Part shown: positions 16,509 through 24,754 of the stretch, piece by piece
Position numbering within the stretch: position 1 is the stretch's first letter
How the letters are laid out: the number at the start of each line of letters is the position of its first letter
Source: Parachlamydiaceae bacterium
GTDB taxonomy: Bacteria > Chlamydiota > Chlamydiia > Chlamydiales > Parachlamydiaceae
Direction: 5' to 3'
Length of the DNA stretch: 33,877 nucleotides
Assembly: GCA_013813265.1 (NCBI GenBank)
Contig: JACCRY010000237.1
Coordinates: 1-33,877 of the forward strand
Notes under the pieces: generated by a model
The model's database searches: none
Told to the model about the DNA's origin: nothing
Seen by the model: only the letters and a program-made list of their open reading frames with translations
Translations under genes and position numbers: made by a program

Positions 16509-16970
16509 TTATTTCTTTGTGCAGGGCTTTACTGTAACTAGCCAATAAGTGACCCCCAGAGCAAAAATAACAGCAGCAATGCTTAGCAGCATCAAAGGGG
16601 CAATTTTTGTGTAATCAAAAATAATAATTTTTCTAGAAATTGCCGTTAAAGCTGTTGCAATCACTAGCGGGACGTGAATTTCATCTTCCTTTAGATAGAA
16701 AACGATATTCAAAAAGATCTCAATGGCGATGAGGACAGCTAGAAAGCTGCCCAAAATACCTATTAAATCGTCCATGCTAAAAAAATTAGTCGGGGAATTA
16801 AAAACTTCCCATATCAAATGATACAGGACATCCGCAGATGCCCATATAATAACTAATACCATCAGAAAAGCCAAAAATTTGACATTCCAAGCAACGACTT
16901 TAAGCATAAATTTTATAGAAGGATCATGACTCTTTGGGATAGAATCTGCTTCAGTTTCGTGATCTTTCAT
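16509..16970 (-). CDS. psiE: PsiE-family inner-membrane protein
   Basis: 153 residues. After a charged N-terminus (~20 residues) there are four hydrophobic segments, roughly 30-52, 68-92, 100-115 and 123-145. The sequence DDLIGILGSFLAVLIAIEI (~67-85), followed by a short loop with KEDEIHVPLVIATALTAISR (~93-112) and a last helix, is the layout of the phosphate-starvation-inducible PsiE family of E. coli, whose function is unknown. It is the second gene of a pair, 17 bp after the small exported protein 16988-17470, and ends against the convergent palindrome at 16343-16463. The family call is good; the symbol is by similarity only and no phosphate-control site was seen. Confidence 0.75.
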   Translation of the reverse strand: MKDHETEADSIPKSHDPSIKFMLKVVAWNVKFLAFLMVLVIIWASADVLYHLIWEVFNSPTNFFSMDDLIGILGSFLAVLIAIEIFLNIVFYLKEDEIHVPLVIATALTAISRKIIIFDYTKIAPLMLLSIAAVIFALGVTYWLVTVKPCTKK

Positions 16971-16987
16971 CTTATAGGCCCCTAGAA

Positions 16988-17470
16988 TTATCGTTTTACA
17001 TAGCCGTCAGCCATGTCTGTGGCCGTGCCCCATGAAGCTACTTTTTCTGGGTCACCGCTAAAAAAGACAGCATCTCCCTGCATAAATATACGGGCAATTA
17101 TGGATTCGTCATCTTCTAATACCATATATTGTTTAACATAAAAGAAAAAAGTAACCTTAGAATTTTTTTCCGCATAAGCTTTTGCTGCTTCACGCGAGAC
17201 ATTATGTGCTAAACCAATACATGTTGACCAATCTCCAAATTTACTTTGAGCTACATCAGGAATATATGTCCAATTAGAATCGGATTGATCGGCAACGATT
17301 GTGATAACAGGAAGCTCCCCTGTTATGTCTTTATAATCAGGGCAAATTATCGCCTCTTCTTCAAAATCAAAAAAATCAAAAATGTCAGGAAAATCAGGAC
17401 ATGCCTCTGCAGAGAGTGAGCTAGATATGAGAATAGATGATGAAAGCATGAAAAATAAATTTTTGAACAT
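16988..17470 (-). CDS. small exported acidic protein, function unknown
   Basis: 160 residues from the ATG at 17470. This start has CGGAG at good spacing and begins a clear signal peptide (MFKNLFFMLSSSILISSSLS, cleavage near AEA); the frame is open further upstream to 17545 but without a ribosome-binding site. The mature N-terminus is rich in Asp, Glu, Phe and Pro and has paired CPD motifs (ACPDFPD, ICPDYKD). The rest resembles a compact beta/alpha domain with WTYIPDVAQSKFGDW and a C-terminal GTATDMADGYVKR. I do not recognise the family. It precedes the PsiE-like gene by 17 bp, so the two are probably co-expressed. Confidence 0.65.
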   Translation of the reverse strand: MFKNLFFMLSSSILISSSLSAEACPDFPDIFDFFDFEEEAIICPDYKDITGELPVITIVADQSDSNWTYIPDVAQSKFGDWSTCIGLAHNVSREAAKAYAEKNSKVTFFFYVKQYMVLEDDESIIARIFMQGDAVFFSGDPEKVASWGTATDMADGYVKR

Positions 17471-17634
17471 AAAAAACTCCGGGTGTGCAAATGTAGTGTT
17501 GTTCCAATAGTCAATTAATTGGATGGTCTGAGAGTATGAAGACAATCAAATAATGTCAATTTGAATCCATTTTGCTAGTATAGCCCGGAAAGAGCCTCAA
17601 GAGCTAGAAAAGCATATTTTGTGGAAATAAGAGG

Positions 17635-18711
17635 TTAATCCATAGTTTTGGATTCAAGATAGGCTTTATAAAAACTGAGAGCATAAGATTTAACTTCTGA
17701 TTTAGGGGCAGTGTAAAAATTAACAACATCTTGTTCTGCTAGATAATCTTGAAATGATTTGAGTGTCGATGAATAAAGTTTAGTATCTAAAGAAGAAATG
17801 CGCGTGGCATGTGGCAGCATTCGTTCTTTATCTGTTTCAGAAAATTGAAACCAAAGTGCCGCTTTTAGTAAGCAAACAATTCCCTTATTTTCTTTTAAAG
17901 TTTGAAGTTCTTTTTTTGAAGCTGCCCTTCCTAAATAAGAGGTCAAAAAGATTTTTTCCTGTGTAACTGTTAAATTTGAAAGTAAACAGAAATAACTTAA
18001 ATCAGCAAAAGGATCATCCAGTGTTGCAGTTGTCCAATCTATGATGTTGATCTTTCCATTAAAATCATTGATCAAAATATTATAAGGATTTAAATCTCCA
18101 TGAGAGGGGGCAAGTGAATGTAAGCAAGGCTTATTGAGTGTTGCTCGTATCTCTTGATCAAAGCCAGTAGGATAGGCAATTTTAGATTTAATCCCTTTTT
18201 GATAATATCGCTTCAGCCTCTCTATTAAAGAGTCTTTTATTGGATAAAAATCAGAATAATTATGTAGCTTTTTTAGCATTTTCCCTAGATTTTTTAACTG
18301 ACTTTCTGAGGGCTGATGTAATGCATGGCCCTCAATAAATGACATAACCGTTAAAAAAGCATTTTTGTCTGAAAAAACATAACTAGGAGAGATTTTTAGC
18401 TGATCACCAATTTTTAACGCATAAATTTCATTTTCCCGTTTTCGTTTAGAATGTTTTATATCTAAAAAACGAAGAACAAACTTTTTATCTTGAATTTCGA
18501 AGGAGTAAACCTTTGCCGCAGTCAGCCCCCCCTCAAGAGATTGAAATACAATGTCTGCATCGAATCTTAGATAGGCATTTACTTCCTTTAAGGCTTTTAC
18601 TTGCCCTGAACTACATACTTTTAAAAGATCTGAATAAGAATAATTATCACTTTGGAGAGATGCACAAAAAAAGATCAAAAGGAATATGAAATTTTTAAAA
18701 TAATTGCCCAT
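17635..18711 (-). CDS. exported choline kinase/aminoglycoside-phosphotransferase-like protein
   Basis: 358 residues from the ATG at 18711 (AGGG seven bases upstream; a TTG two codons earlier is less likely). Residues 1-21 (MGNYFKNFIFLLIFFCASLQ) look like a signal peptide. The mature part is a full APH/choline-kinase fold: glycine-rich turn LEGGLTAAKVY (59-69), VLRFL (79-83, Arg at the strand-3 position as in choline kinases), ENEIYAL (93-99, helix C), VMSFIEG hinge (122-128), catalytic HGDLNPYN (204-211; D206, N211), IIDWTTA (223-229; D225) and DDPFADLSYF (232-241). All key residues are present, so it should be an active kinase if ATP is available. Relatives such as LicA phosphorylate choline in the cytoplasm; a signal peptide is unusual here and is the main oddity. 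Confidence 0.78.
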   Translation of the reverse strand: MGNYFKNFIFLLIFFCASLQSDNYSYSDLLKVCSSGQVKALKEVNAYLRFDADIVFQSLEGGLTAAKVYSFEIQDKKFVLRFLDIKHSKRKRENEIYALKIGDQLKISPSYVFSDKNAFLTVMSFIEGHALHQPSESQLKNLGKMLKKLHNYSDFYPIKDSLIERLKRYYQKGIKSKIAYPTGFDQEIRATLNKPCLHSLAPSHGDLNPYNILINDFNGKINIIDWTTATLDDPFADLSYFCLLSNLTVTQEKIFLTSYLGRAASKKELQTLKENKGIVCLLKAALWFQFSETDKERMLPHATRISSLDTKLYSSTLKSFQDYLAEQDVVNFYTAPKSEVKSYALSFYKAYLESKTMD

Positions 18712-18736
18712 AGTCAATCCCTATAAAAAGGTGGTT

Positions 18737-18756
18737 ATCAGAAGTCGGAAGTCCGG
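18737..18756 (-). repeat. short GTCGGAAGTCCGG-type repeat fragment
   Basis: AGAAGTCGGAAGTCCGGAG lies in the 180-bp gap between the APH-like and 2H-like genes. It is a short tandem of an AAGTC(C/G)GGA motif of the kind often left by small dispersed repeats. Only one small block is seen. Confidence 0.35.
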
Positions 18757-18891
18757 AGTTTACTCTTTGAATGTATTACATGCAAGTGATTTGGTATTTT
18801 TTTTAGATTTATTTGTTAAAATTATCAATTAGCATAATTTTTTTTGAAATAATAAATGTTTTAGCATTTCCTATCAAAAGGGTAGCTTGGA

Positions 18892-19449
18892 TTACAAACG
18901 AAAATAGTCCAACCAACGTGAATGTGGAAAACTAGAAGAAGAGGGTTCCAATTCTACTAGAGTTACAAACCACTCTTTTTCCTTTAACTTAAGTGCAAAT
19001 TCCTCTGCTTCTTCCCCATCTTTTAAATGAGGTAAAGACATATGGAAATGTGATTTGGTAAATCTAGGCCCCTTAACTTTTTTAAAGCCCTCTTTTGAAA
19101 GTTGTTTTGCTATTTTGTTTAAGGTGAGAGAAAAGAAAATGACATACCAATTTTTTTTCCCTTTTTGAACTTTTATAAATTTAGGTCTCCATCCTTGGAG
19201 AGAAAAGTTATTTTTTATGATTTGGGTTAATCTATTCAAAAGTTCCTCATCACCATTCTTGTGATGATAGCCTGTTAAAGTAATATGACAGCCTCCCCAA
19301 GGAGAATCAAAGTAATTATGAGCTTCACAACCTGTTGTAAGATAGATTGCATATTTTTTTTTAAGCTTAGGATGATTTTCTTCAATTGTCTCTGCAGATA
19401 GTACGACGAAGCTAAAAGAAAATAAAATTTGGAAAAATAGATATTTCAT
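18892..19449 (-). CDS. exported 2H phosphoesterase-like protein
   Basis: 185 residues with a signal peptide (MKYLFFQILFSFSFVVLSAE, cleavage near 19). Two H-x-[T/S]-hydrophobic motifs, CHITL (H55, T57) and FHMSL (H136, S138), are 81 residues apart. This is the defining pattern of the 2H phosphoesterase superfamily (2'-5' RNA ligase/ThpR, AKAP7-like and cyclic phosphodiesterases), which hydrolyse 2',3'-cyclic or 2'-5' phosphodiester bonds. Both motifs are intact and the size fits. Export is not typical for bacterial members. The gene lies between two other genes for exported proteins on the same strand, but a terminator at 19555-19608 separates it from the upstream one. Substrate unknown; only the two motifs support the fold, so moderately sure. 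Confidence 0.68.
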   Translation of the reverse strand: MKYLFFQILFSFSFVVLSAETIEENHPKLKKKYAIYLTTGCEAHNYFDSPWGGCHITLTGYHHKNGDEELLNRLTQIIKNNFSLQGWRPKFIKVQKGKKNWYVIFFSLTLNKIAKQLSKEGFKKVKGPRFTKSHFHMSLPHLKDGEEAEEFALKLKEKEWFVTLVELEPSSSSFPHSRWLDYFRL

Positions 19450-19554
19450 TCTGATGTCTTACTCATAAAGTTGAAAAACGTTATTTTATAGATTATCAAA
19501 AAAGAATAAAGGAAAAAAGGGTAAAAACCTTTCAACTTTTGCGTATCCATCCTT

Positions 19555-19608
19555 AAAAATGGACAAAATTGAGAAGCTATGATGTGTACCATCTCTCTAT
19601 TTTGTCCA
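19555..19608 (-). terminator. intrinsic terminator behind gene 19641-20675
   Basis: On the minus strand TGGACAAAAT (19608-19599) pairs with ATTTTGTCCA (19569-19560); after one mismatch the stem continues for four pairs, and TTTTT follows (19559-19555). The loop is about 20 nt. Confidence 0.7.
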
Positions 19609-19640
19609 GTTCAGCTTTCTAATGAATTATGTGCGGGTCT

Positions 19641-20675
19641 TTACTTTTTTACTGGTTTCCAATTTTTTTGTAGCAAAGTGTGATACGACACCATTTTCTC
19701 TTTGTCAAATTTTAAATTTCTGATAGCGCTCCTCATTGCTTTTTCATACTGTAAAACTTTTTTTGGATCCTGCAGGTCCCATCGCTTGATTTTTAGATGA
19801 GAATTCGGATTAAGAGTGTACTGATTGTTGAGTATAAGCCTTAACTGATCTGAAATGTTTGCCATCTTATTGATATATTCATCTGTCATTGCTATTTTAT
19901 AATGAATCGAAATTAACTTATTATCATAGCGTGCGCCTCCACGTATAGCTGGATAGCATTGCTTGTCTGCAAAGTTATACGCCTCCTTGCTTTTATGAGA
20001 TAAATGTGAGTCTTCTGATATTTGAAGTAAGATACCACATTTTTCCGTTAGATATTTATTAAAGATCTCTTGCAAATTCTTCAGATTACTTTTACCATTA
20101 CTTATGCCAATTTTTTCATAGAACGGTATCAATTCATCTACGTAATTAATGTTACTTTTAGATTTGTCATTTGCAAACAATCCGATTGTGCAGGATCCAT
20201 CAACTTCAAAATTAGAATAAAGTCCATAATTCATGGAAAGGAGCTGCTTAGCTCGAATTTTGTCTCTGTTATCAACGATATCTTTTTTTTCCCAGTAGGT
20301 TACAAATTCATTCACAGAATTTAAATTGAGAACAGAATCTCCGGGAATGCGAAGAAATTGAAAGTCATCTCTGATTTCTTGCCCTAAAATTTCTTGAATC
20401 GTGAATTTAATGACATCTTGGTAAAAACGAAATCCATGGCACGCTCCATGGTATCCAATATGTCCCCAATCTTCTTCAGTTGCGATAGTTTCAAAAAAAG
20501 GAAATAGTTCACTCGGTATTTTACGCTTTGTGATAAGGACAGATTCGATTTGTTCTCGGGATTCCCTAACTAGTAACATTTCACTGGGTCCATAATACTC
20601 TGTTTTCGTCGGAATACCAGCTTGCAAAAAAGTTAGGTTTGAAAATAGAAATATAATGGATATAATTTTTTTCAT
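19641..20675 (-). CDS. exported protein, function unknown (YHGACHGFR protein)
   Basis: 344 residues with a signal peptide (MKKIISIIFLFSNLTFLQAG). Features that look conserved rather than random are GYHGACHGFRFYQDVIKF (~74-91), FQFLRIPGD (~105-113), and CTIGLFAND (~160s). The YHG followed by a helix and a later polar beta-strand vaguely recalls the opening of ADP-ribosyltransferase-type folds, but I cannot find the remaining residues and do not assign it. The C-terminal third is charged and helical, with an Asn-rich stretch (ILNNQYTLNPNSHLK). It is the first gene of the minus-strand set of exported proteins and faces away from the antiporter gene; the 281-bp gap to the latter holds promoters for both. 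Confidence 0.6.
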   Translation of the reverse strand: MKKIISIIFLFSNLTFLQAGIPTKTEYYGPSEMLLVRESREQIESVLITKRKIPSELFPFFETIATEEDWGHIGYHGACHGFRFYQDVIKFTIQEILGQEIRDDFQFLRIPGDSVLNLNSVNEFVTYWEKKDIVDNRDKIRAKQLLSMNYGLYSNFEVDGSCTIGLFANDKSKSNINYVDELIPFYEKIGISNGKSNLKNLQEIFNKYLTEKCGILLQISEDSHLSHKSKEAYNFADKQCYPAIRGGARYDNKLISIHYKIAMTDEYINKMANISDQLRLILNNQYTLNPNSHLKIKRWDLQDPKKVLQYEKAMRSAIRNLKFDKEKMVSYHTLLQKNWKPVKK

Positions 20676-20956
20676 ATTTGTGTCTCAGGGGTTTGAGTTT
20701 TTTGTGGTGTAATGTTTAATCAGGTAAAATGACATGCTATTCAGTTTCTGTCAATGAAAAAAATAAGGTTTATTTGATGCCTGTTGATTAAATTTATATC
20801 ATTTTTTTAAAAATTTATTGGTATGATTTATAAAACAAAGGAAGGTGGTGATATAGTTTTTGCACCATTTTCAGTTTTTTACATCAATAAGTCACATACT
20901 CAATTTGATTTGGAAGATTGTTGGTCAAAATAATGAGGCTTTGGCATAAGAGGGAT

Positions 20957-22621
20957 ATGGATCATAATCTTGGAATTGTCATCATTTTAACTGTTGGTTT
21001 CGCTCTGGCAAGCTTCTTGTCGTATATAGCCCAACGTCTAAAACTTTCCCCCATTTTAGGGTATTTGTTAGCTGGTTATATTATTGGGCCCTACTCTCCC
21101 GGGTTTGTCGCTGATTCTGAAATTGCAGAGCAATTGGCAGAAATTGGGGTCATTCTAATGTTATTTGGGGTGGGGTTGCATTTTAAAATTGAAGATCTGA
21201 TCAAAGTCAAAAATATTGCAATCATTGGTGCCGTTGGTCAAACGACCATTGCTACTGTTACGACCATGGGAATTGTATCTTTTGCCGGCTGGCGTCTTGA
21301 ATTTGGTTTAATCATGGGGCTAGCAATTGGAGTTGCTAGTACGGTTGTGTTAATGCGAATGTTGATAGACAACCATTTGCTCATTACGTTAGAAGGGCAT
21401 ATTGCTATAGGATGGTTGATCGTTGAAGACATTTTTACTGTCATAATTCTTATTTTGTTACCAACACTCGCAATCTTGGTAGAGGGTTCAGATGTCTCTA
21501 CATGGACTATCTTGCAATCTATGGGCAGCGTACTGATAAAATTTACCATTTTAGCTATTTTCATGTTTACATGGGGCCATAAAATCGTGTCTTATATTTT
21601 AACAAATATTGCACGGTTGCACTCGGGAGAGATGTTTACGTTAGGAGTACTTGCTCTTGTTTTTGTGATTGCCATCGGTTCGACATTACTCTTTGGAATT
21701 TCAATTGCACTTGGAGCTTTTATTGCCGGAATGGTGATTGGAAAAACACAAGTCAGGCATCAAGCGGCAGCTAATGCCCTTCCATTAAAGGATATTTTTG
21801 GAATTATATTTTTTCTATCAGTGGGTATGATCTTCAATCCTCAAGCAATTGCTTTAAACTATTCGCTTTTTTTCGGTTTGTTAGCAGTTATTTTAATTAT
21901 CAAACCCCTCTCTGCATATTTAATCACAATTTTTTTAGGGTATCCTTTAAAAGTTGCCCTTGTTGTCGCCTTTGGATTGGCGCAGATAGGGGAATTTTCA
22001 TTTATTTTGGCTGAGGAAGCGCTCAAATTTAAATTGCTTTCAGATGAGGGCTATGATTTTTTAGTCGCTTGTGCATTGGTCTCGATTTCTATAAACCCTT
22101 TACTATTCGGTAAATTAGATTTTTTTGAATCAATTTTGCGTAAAATTTCTCGATTTCCTGAGAAAAAAGAGAATCAAATTGCAATAGGTGCAAAAGAGAA
22201 GGATCATTTTTTGAATGCAGTGATCGTAGGTTTTGGGCCTATCGGTAAAGCGGTTTCGATCATATTAAATGACCGTGGATTCAGCCCTTTGATTATTGAA
22301 AATAACATTGATATCGTGTCAAGGAAGGATGAAGGCGATGGATTTATCTTTGGAGATGCCTCTGAAGCAAGTATTCTTAAAGAAGCTCACTTAGAAAAAG
22401 TGAGTCATTTATTGATCACGATTACGGATAGCAAAAAAGCCATGCAAATCATTAAGGCTGCTCGTCAAATCAATCCTGGTATTGAAATTATTGCTCGCGC
22501 GCAATTCATTTCTGAAGAGTCTATTTTAAGTGAATTAAAAGTGCGTTATATTTGTTCTGAAAGATCTGCCATCAAGGAATTTATTTCCTTAACCCGTCAC
22601 TTGTTTTCAAGCAACCTGTAA
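20957..22621 (+). CDS. ybaL: CPA2 cation:proton antiporter with TrkA-N domain (YbaL/Kef type)
   Basis: 554 residues from the ATG at 20957; an upstream TTG (20918) or ATG (20933) would add residues absent from the family, and MDHNLGIVIILTVG matches the E. coli YbaL N-terminus (MHHATPLITTIVGG) well. Residues ~1-390 form about twelve membrane helices of a Na+/H+ exchanger domain, with LSPILGYLLAG and LMLFGVGLHF near the N-terminus and FGLAQIGEFSF later. Residues ~405-540 are a Rossmann-type TrkA-N domain beginning NAVIVGFGPIGKA, with IIEN at the end of strand 2 and FGDAS, which would bind NAD(H) or another nucleotide and gate the channel. Role: K+ or Na+ exchange for protons, inner membrane. It ends 3 bp from the convergent sugar transferase gene. 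Confidence 0.92.
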   Translation: MDHNLGIVIILTVGFALASFLSYIAQRLKLSPILGYLLAGYIIGPYSPGFVADSEIAEQLAEIGVILMLFGVGLHFKIEDLIKVKNIAIIGAVGQTTIATVTTMGIVSFAGWRLEFGLIMGLAIGVASTVVLMRMLIDNHLLITLEGHIAIGWLIVEDIFTVIILILLPTLAILVEGSDVSTWTILQSMGSVLIKFTILAIFMFTWGHKIVSYILTNIARLHSGEMFTLGVLALVFVIAIGSTLLFGISIALGAFIAGMVIGKTQVRHQAAANALPLKDIFGIIFFLSVGMIFNPQAIALNYSLFFGLLAVILIIKPLSAYLITIFLGYPLKVALVVAFGLAQIGEFSFILAEEALKFKLLSDEGYDFLVACALVSISINPLLFGKLDFFESILRKISRFPEKKENQIAIGAKEKDHFLNAVIVGFGPIGKAVSIILNDRGFSPLIIENNIDIVSRKDEGDGFIFGDASEASILKEAHLEKVSHLLITITDSKKAMQIIKAARQINPGIEIIARAQFISEESILSELKVRYICSERSAIKEFISLTRHLFSSNL

Positions 22622-22624
22622 GGC

Positions 22625-23299
22625 TTAATATGCACCTTTTGAAAAGATCATGGCAGGGATGGTTTTAGCTATGAGTTTAAGATCCAGCAAGAGCGATTGC
22701 CTGTTAACATATAATTCATCAAGCTGTATGCGATGAGAATACGCCGTATTATTACGGCCCGAAACTTGCCAAATCCCGGTAAGCCCAGGGCGGACAGATA
22801 AAATAACTGACGCCTTTTCTCCAAAATATTTTTCAATTTCTTGTTTAATGACAGGACGCGGTCCAACAACACTTAAATCGCCTCTCAGAACATTCCAAAA
22901 CTGAGGAAGTTCATCCAAAGAACTTTTGCGTAAAAAAAGTCCGATCGGAGTTATACGGGGATCATTTTTAAGCTTATGCGTTTTTTCCCATTCTTTACGC
23001 AGTTCAGGATGGAGATTTAGGAGATCTTTAAGCCGTTCATCAGAATCTTTGTACATAGAGCGAAATTTATAACAGAAAAAAGGCTTACCACCTCTCCCTA
23101 TGCGTTCATGTGAATAAAATATAGGACCTCTAGATGAGAGTTTTACACACATAGCGATTAAGAGAAAACAAGGTAGACCAAAAAGAAGAGCGAAGATGCT
23201 GAACGTAATATCAAAGGTTCTTTTGAGAGGCTTATGTTTTATTTCTACTCCTTTTTCAAAGTGGTCATGCGGTCGTTTTCTGTAAAATGAATTTTTCAT
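22625..23299 (-). CDS. bacterial sugar-phosphate transferase (WcaJ/RfbP-like catalytic domain)
   Basis: Transfers a hexose-1-phosphate from UDP-sugar to undecaprenyl phosphate at the start of exopolysaccharide or O-antigen synthesis, at the inner membrane. 224 residues: this is the catalytic-domain-only form. A re-entrant hydrophobic segment (~28-55, ITFSIFALLFGLPCFLLIAM) follows KRTFDI. Motifs KFRSMYKDSDE (~78-88), PRITPIGLFLRKSSLDELPQ (~113-132), WNVLRGDLSVVGPRP and RPGLTGIWQVSGRN are all present. AAGGA precedes the ATG. It stands alone among envelope genes: the barrel protein is divergent, the antiporter convergent. The identity of the sugar cannot be told from sequence. Confidence 0.93.
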   Translation of the reverse strand: MKNSFYRKRPHDHFEKGVEIKHKPLKRTFDITFSIFALLFGLPCFLLIAMCVKLSSRGPIFYSHERIGRGGKPFFCYKFRSMYKDSDERLKDLLNLHPELRKEWEKTHKLKNDPRITPIGLFLRKSSLDELPQFWNVLRGDLSVVGPRPVIKQEIEKYFGEKASVILSVRPGLTGIWQVSGRNNTAYSHRIQLDELYVNRQSLLLDLKLIAKTIPAMIFSKGAY

Positions 23300-23676
23300 T
23301 TTTTGCTAATCCTTCTGCAGTATAATAGTCGTTTATAAGAAAGATGTGTCCAAAAAGCAAGAAAAAAGTTTCGCCTTTTGTTTCCAAAAAAACAAGGTGT
23401 TACATAATCTAGGTGAATCTGTATATAAATTAAATTTTAATCAATCAATTATTGTCTGAAATGCTACAGAAAGACAAGAAATTGAATCTGAATTTTGATA
23501 TATAGAGCTGTGCTAGGCTCTACATGATCGAAATCACTAAGATGTGTTAGTCTCTTAGCATAAGTCACTTAAAGAAGTTACACCCGTATCTACAGTGATA
23601 GTTTTCAAATTTAGTTGCTAGATTTATCTGTTTTCAATACTTTATTGTCAGATCCATATCAAACACAGAGGTTATA
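23300..23676. other. 377-bp divergent intergenic region
   Basis: Lies between the sugar transferase (minus) and the outer-membrane barrel gene (plus) and should hold both promoters. Besides the promoter proposed at 23615-23643 I see a small hairpin TAGAGC/GCTCTA (23503-23522). No convincing coding frame. Confidence 0.5.
23615..23643 (+). promoter_or_regulatory. candidate sigma-70-type promoter of the barrel gene
   Basis: TTGCTA (23615-23620), a 17-bp spacer, TACTTT (23638-23643). A start near 23650 would give a leader of about 27 nt containing the AGAGG ribosome-binding site before the ATG at 23677. Confidence 0.4.
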
Positions 23677-24603
23677 ATGAGCAGAAAAAATTTTAGCTTA
23701 ACAACGATTGCACTTTTGTCATGCGCAGTAACGCCACTAAGCGCCGATATGACACACGTGCAAATCGGTGCTGGCTATCGTCAGGACAGTATTAAACTGA
23801 ATGTAAAAGAACGGGGTACTTTGAATCCTCGGGCCAAGTCGAAGCGCCATTTCAAAGATTTGGAGATCGTAATTGTCGGTGCAAAGATAAAAAATACACT
23901 TGGATGCTGTAATGCCTATGTGCGCGCATCTTTTGATTACGGTTTTGTTCTTGATGGAAAAGTTCGCGATCAAGTGACTTTAACAGATCGCAATGAAGTT
24001 GAAGAATTTCATCATTCTGGTTATGCAACTGAAGGAAATTTTTCCAGAAGTACTGTACATAACACAGTCAAAAGCAGTAGCTATGTTTGGGATTTTGACG
24101 TTGCATTTGCCTATCCGATCAACTGTGGTTGCGATGAATTAGAACTTGCTCCAGCTATCGGATTTACTCTTAACCGCCAGCAACTTCGTGTAAAAGGAAG
24201 AACTTCATTTGAAAATGCTTCTAATACATCAGACAGTTCCAGTGATTGCGAAGACCATCGTAGAGGTAGCAGCTTCCGTACTAGCTGGTGGGGTCCATGG
24301 ATCGGCTTTGATTTCGCGTATAACTCTCCAGAATCCTGGAATGTTTATGGAGCATTTGAATTTCACTTTGGAAGAGCGCGTCGTCAAGTTAGGGCACACA
24401 CTGAATCTCAATACTTTGATAGCTACAGAAGAACAAAAAACTTCTACGGCCCACTTTTCAAGCTTGGGACATCTTACATGTTCTGCGAAAACTGGTATGC
24501 TGATGCGAGCATTTCCTACCAGAAATTTTTCTCTCACAACAACCGGGACCATATTTCTTGGGCGTCTGGACAAATTCGTTTTGATCTAGGATATGTATTC
24601 TAA
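23677..24603 (+). CDS. outer-membrane beta-barrel protein, cysteine-containing
   Basis: 308 residues with a typical signal peptide (MSRKNFSLTTIALLSCAVTP, cleavage near LSA-DM). The mature part is a series of alternating strands with many aromatic residues at strand ends, and it ends in RFDLGYVF with a terminal Phe, the usual signal for barrel assembly by BamA. Several Cys occur in short clusters (GCCNAY, NCGCDE, DCED, FCENW). Chlamydial outer-membrane proteins use disulphides, and small barrel porins (the Pom type) are known in environmental chlamydiae; a porin role is therefore plausible but not proved. AGAGG precedes the ATG. A long hairpin with a U-tract follows at 24664-24739, so it is probably a single-gene transcript. 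Confidence 0.78.
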   Translation: MSRKNFSLTTIALLSCAVTPLSADMTHVQIGAGYRQDSIKLNVKERGTLNPRAKSKRHFKDLEIVIVGAKIKNTLGCCNAYVRASFDYGFVLDGKVRDQVTLTDRNEVEEFHHSGYATEGNFSRSTVHNTVKSSSYVWDFDVAFAYPINCGCDELELAPAIGFTLNRQQLRVKGRTSFENASNTSDSSSDCEDHRRGSSFRTSWWGPWIGFDFAYNSPESWNVYGAFEFHFGRARRQVRAHTESQYFDSYRRTKNFYGPLFKLGTSYMFCENWYADASISYQKFFSHNNRDHISWASGQIRFDLGYVF

Positions 24604-24663
24604 GAAAGAATTTTTAAGCGTTTTACTCTTTTAAGTGATATAGAAAACGTTTAAGTAGAATTG

Positions 24664-24739
24664 AAAAGTTCGCCATTGTGTATTCCCTATGAATGGTGCA
24701 AAATGCCAACATAAGGATGAATCAATGGCGAACTTTTTT
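24664..24739 (+). terminator. long-stem intrinsic terminator behind the barrel gene
   Basis: AAAAGTTCGCCATTG (24664-24678) pairs perfectly with CAATGGCGAACTTTT (24723-24737), with TT following to complete a run of six T. The 44-nt loop can itself partly fold. The right foot is 15 bp from the ATG of the next gene. Confidence 0.75.
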
Positions 24740-24754
24740 GTGACAGGTATTTAT

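Noticed and set aside
20918-20956. Start of the antiporter at TTG 20918 or ATG 20933
   Set aside because: The extra residues are polar and basic and absent from YbaL-type proteins, whose N-terminus aligns with the ATG at 20957.
24209-24589. 126-residue plus-strand frame inside the barrel gene
   Set aside because: It is out of frame with a gene that has a signal peptide and beta-barrel C-terminus, and it lacks a ribosome-binding site; composition is that of a shadow frame.
24689-24754. Longer N-terminus for the GT25 gene
   Set aside because: It would run through the right arm and U-tract of the terminator at 24664-24739; the ATG at 24755 is preferred.
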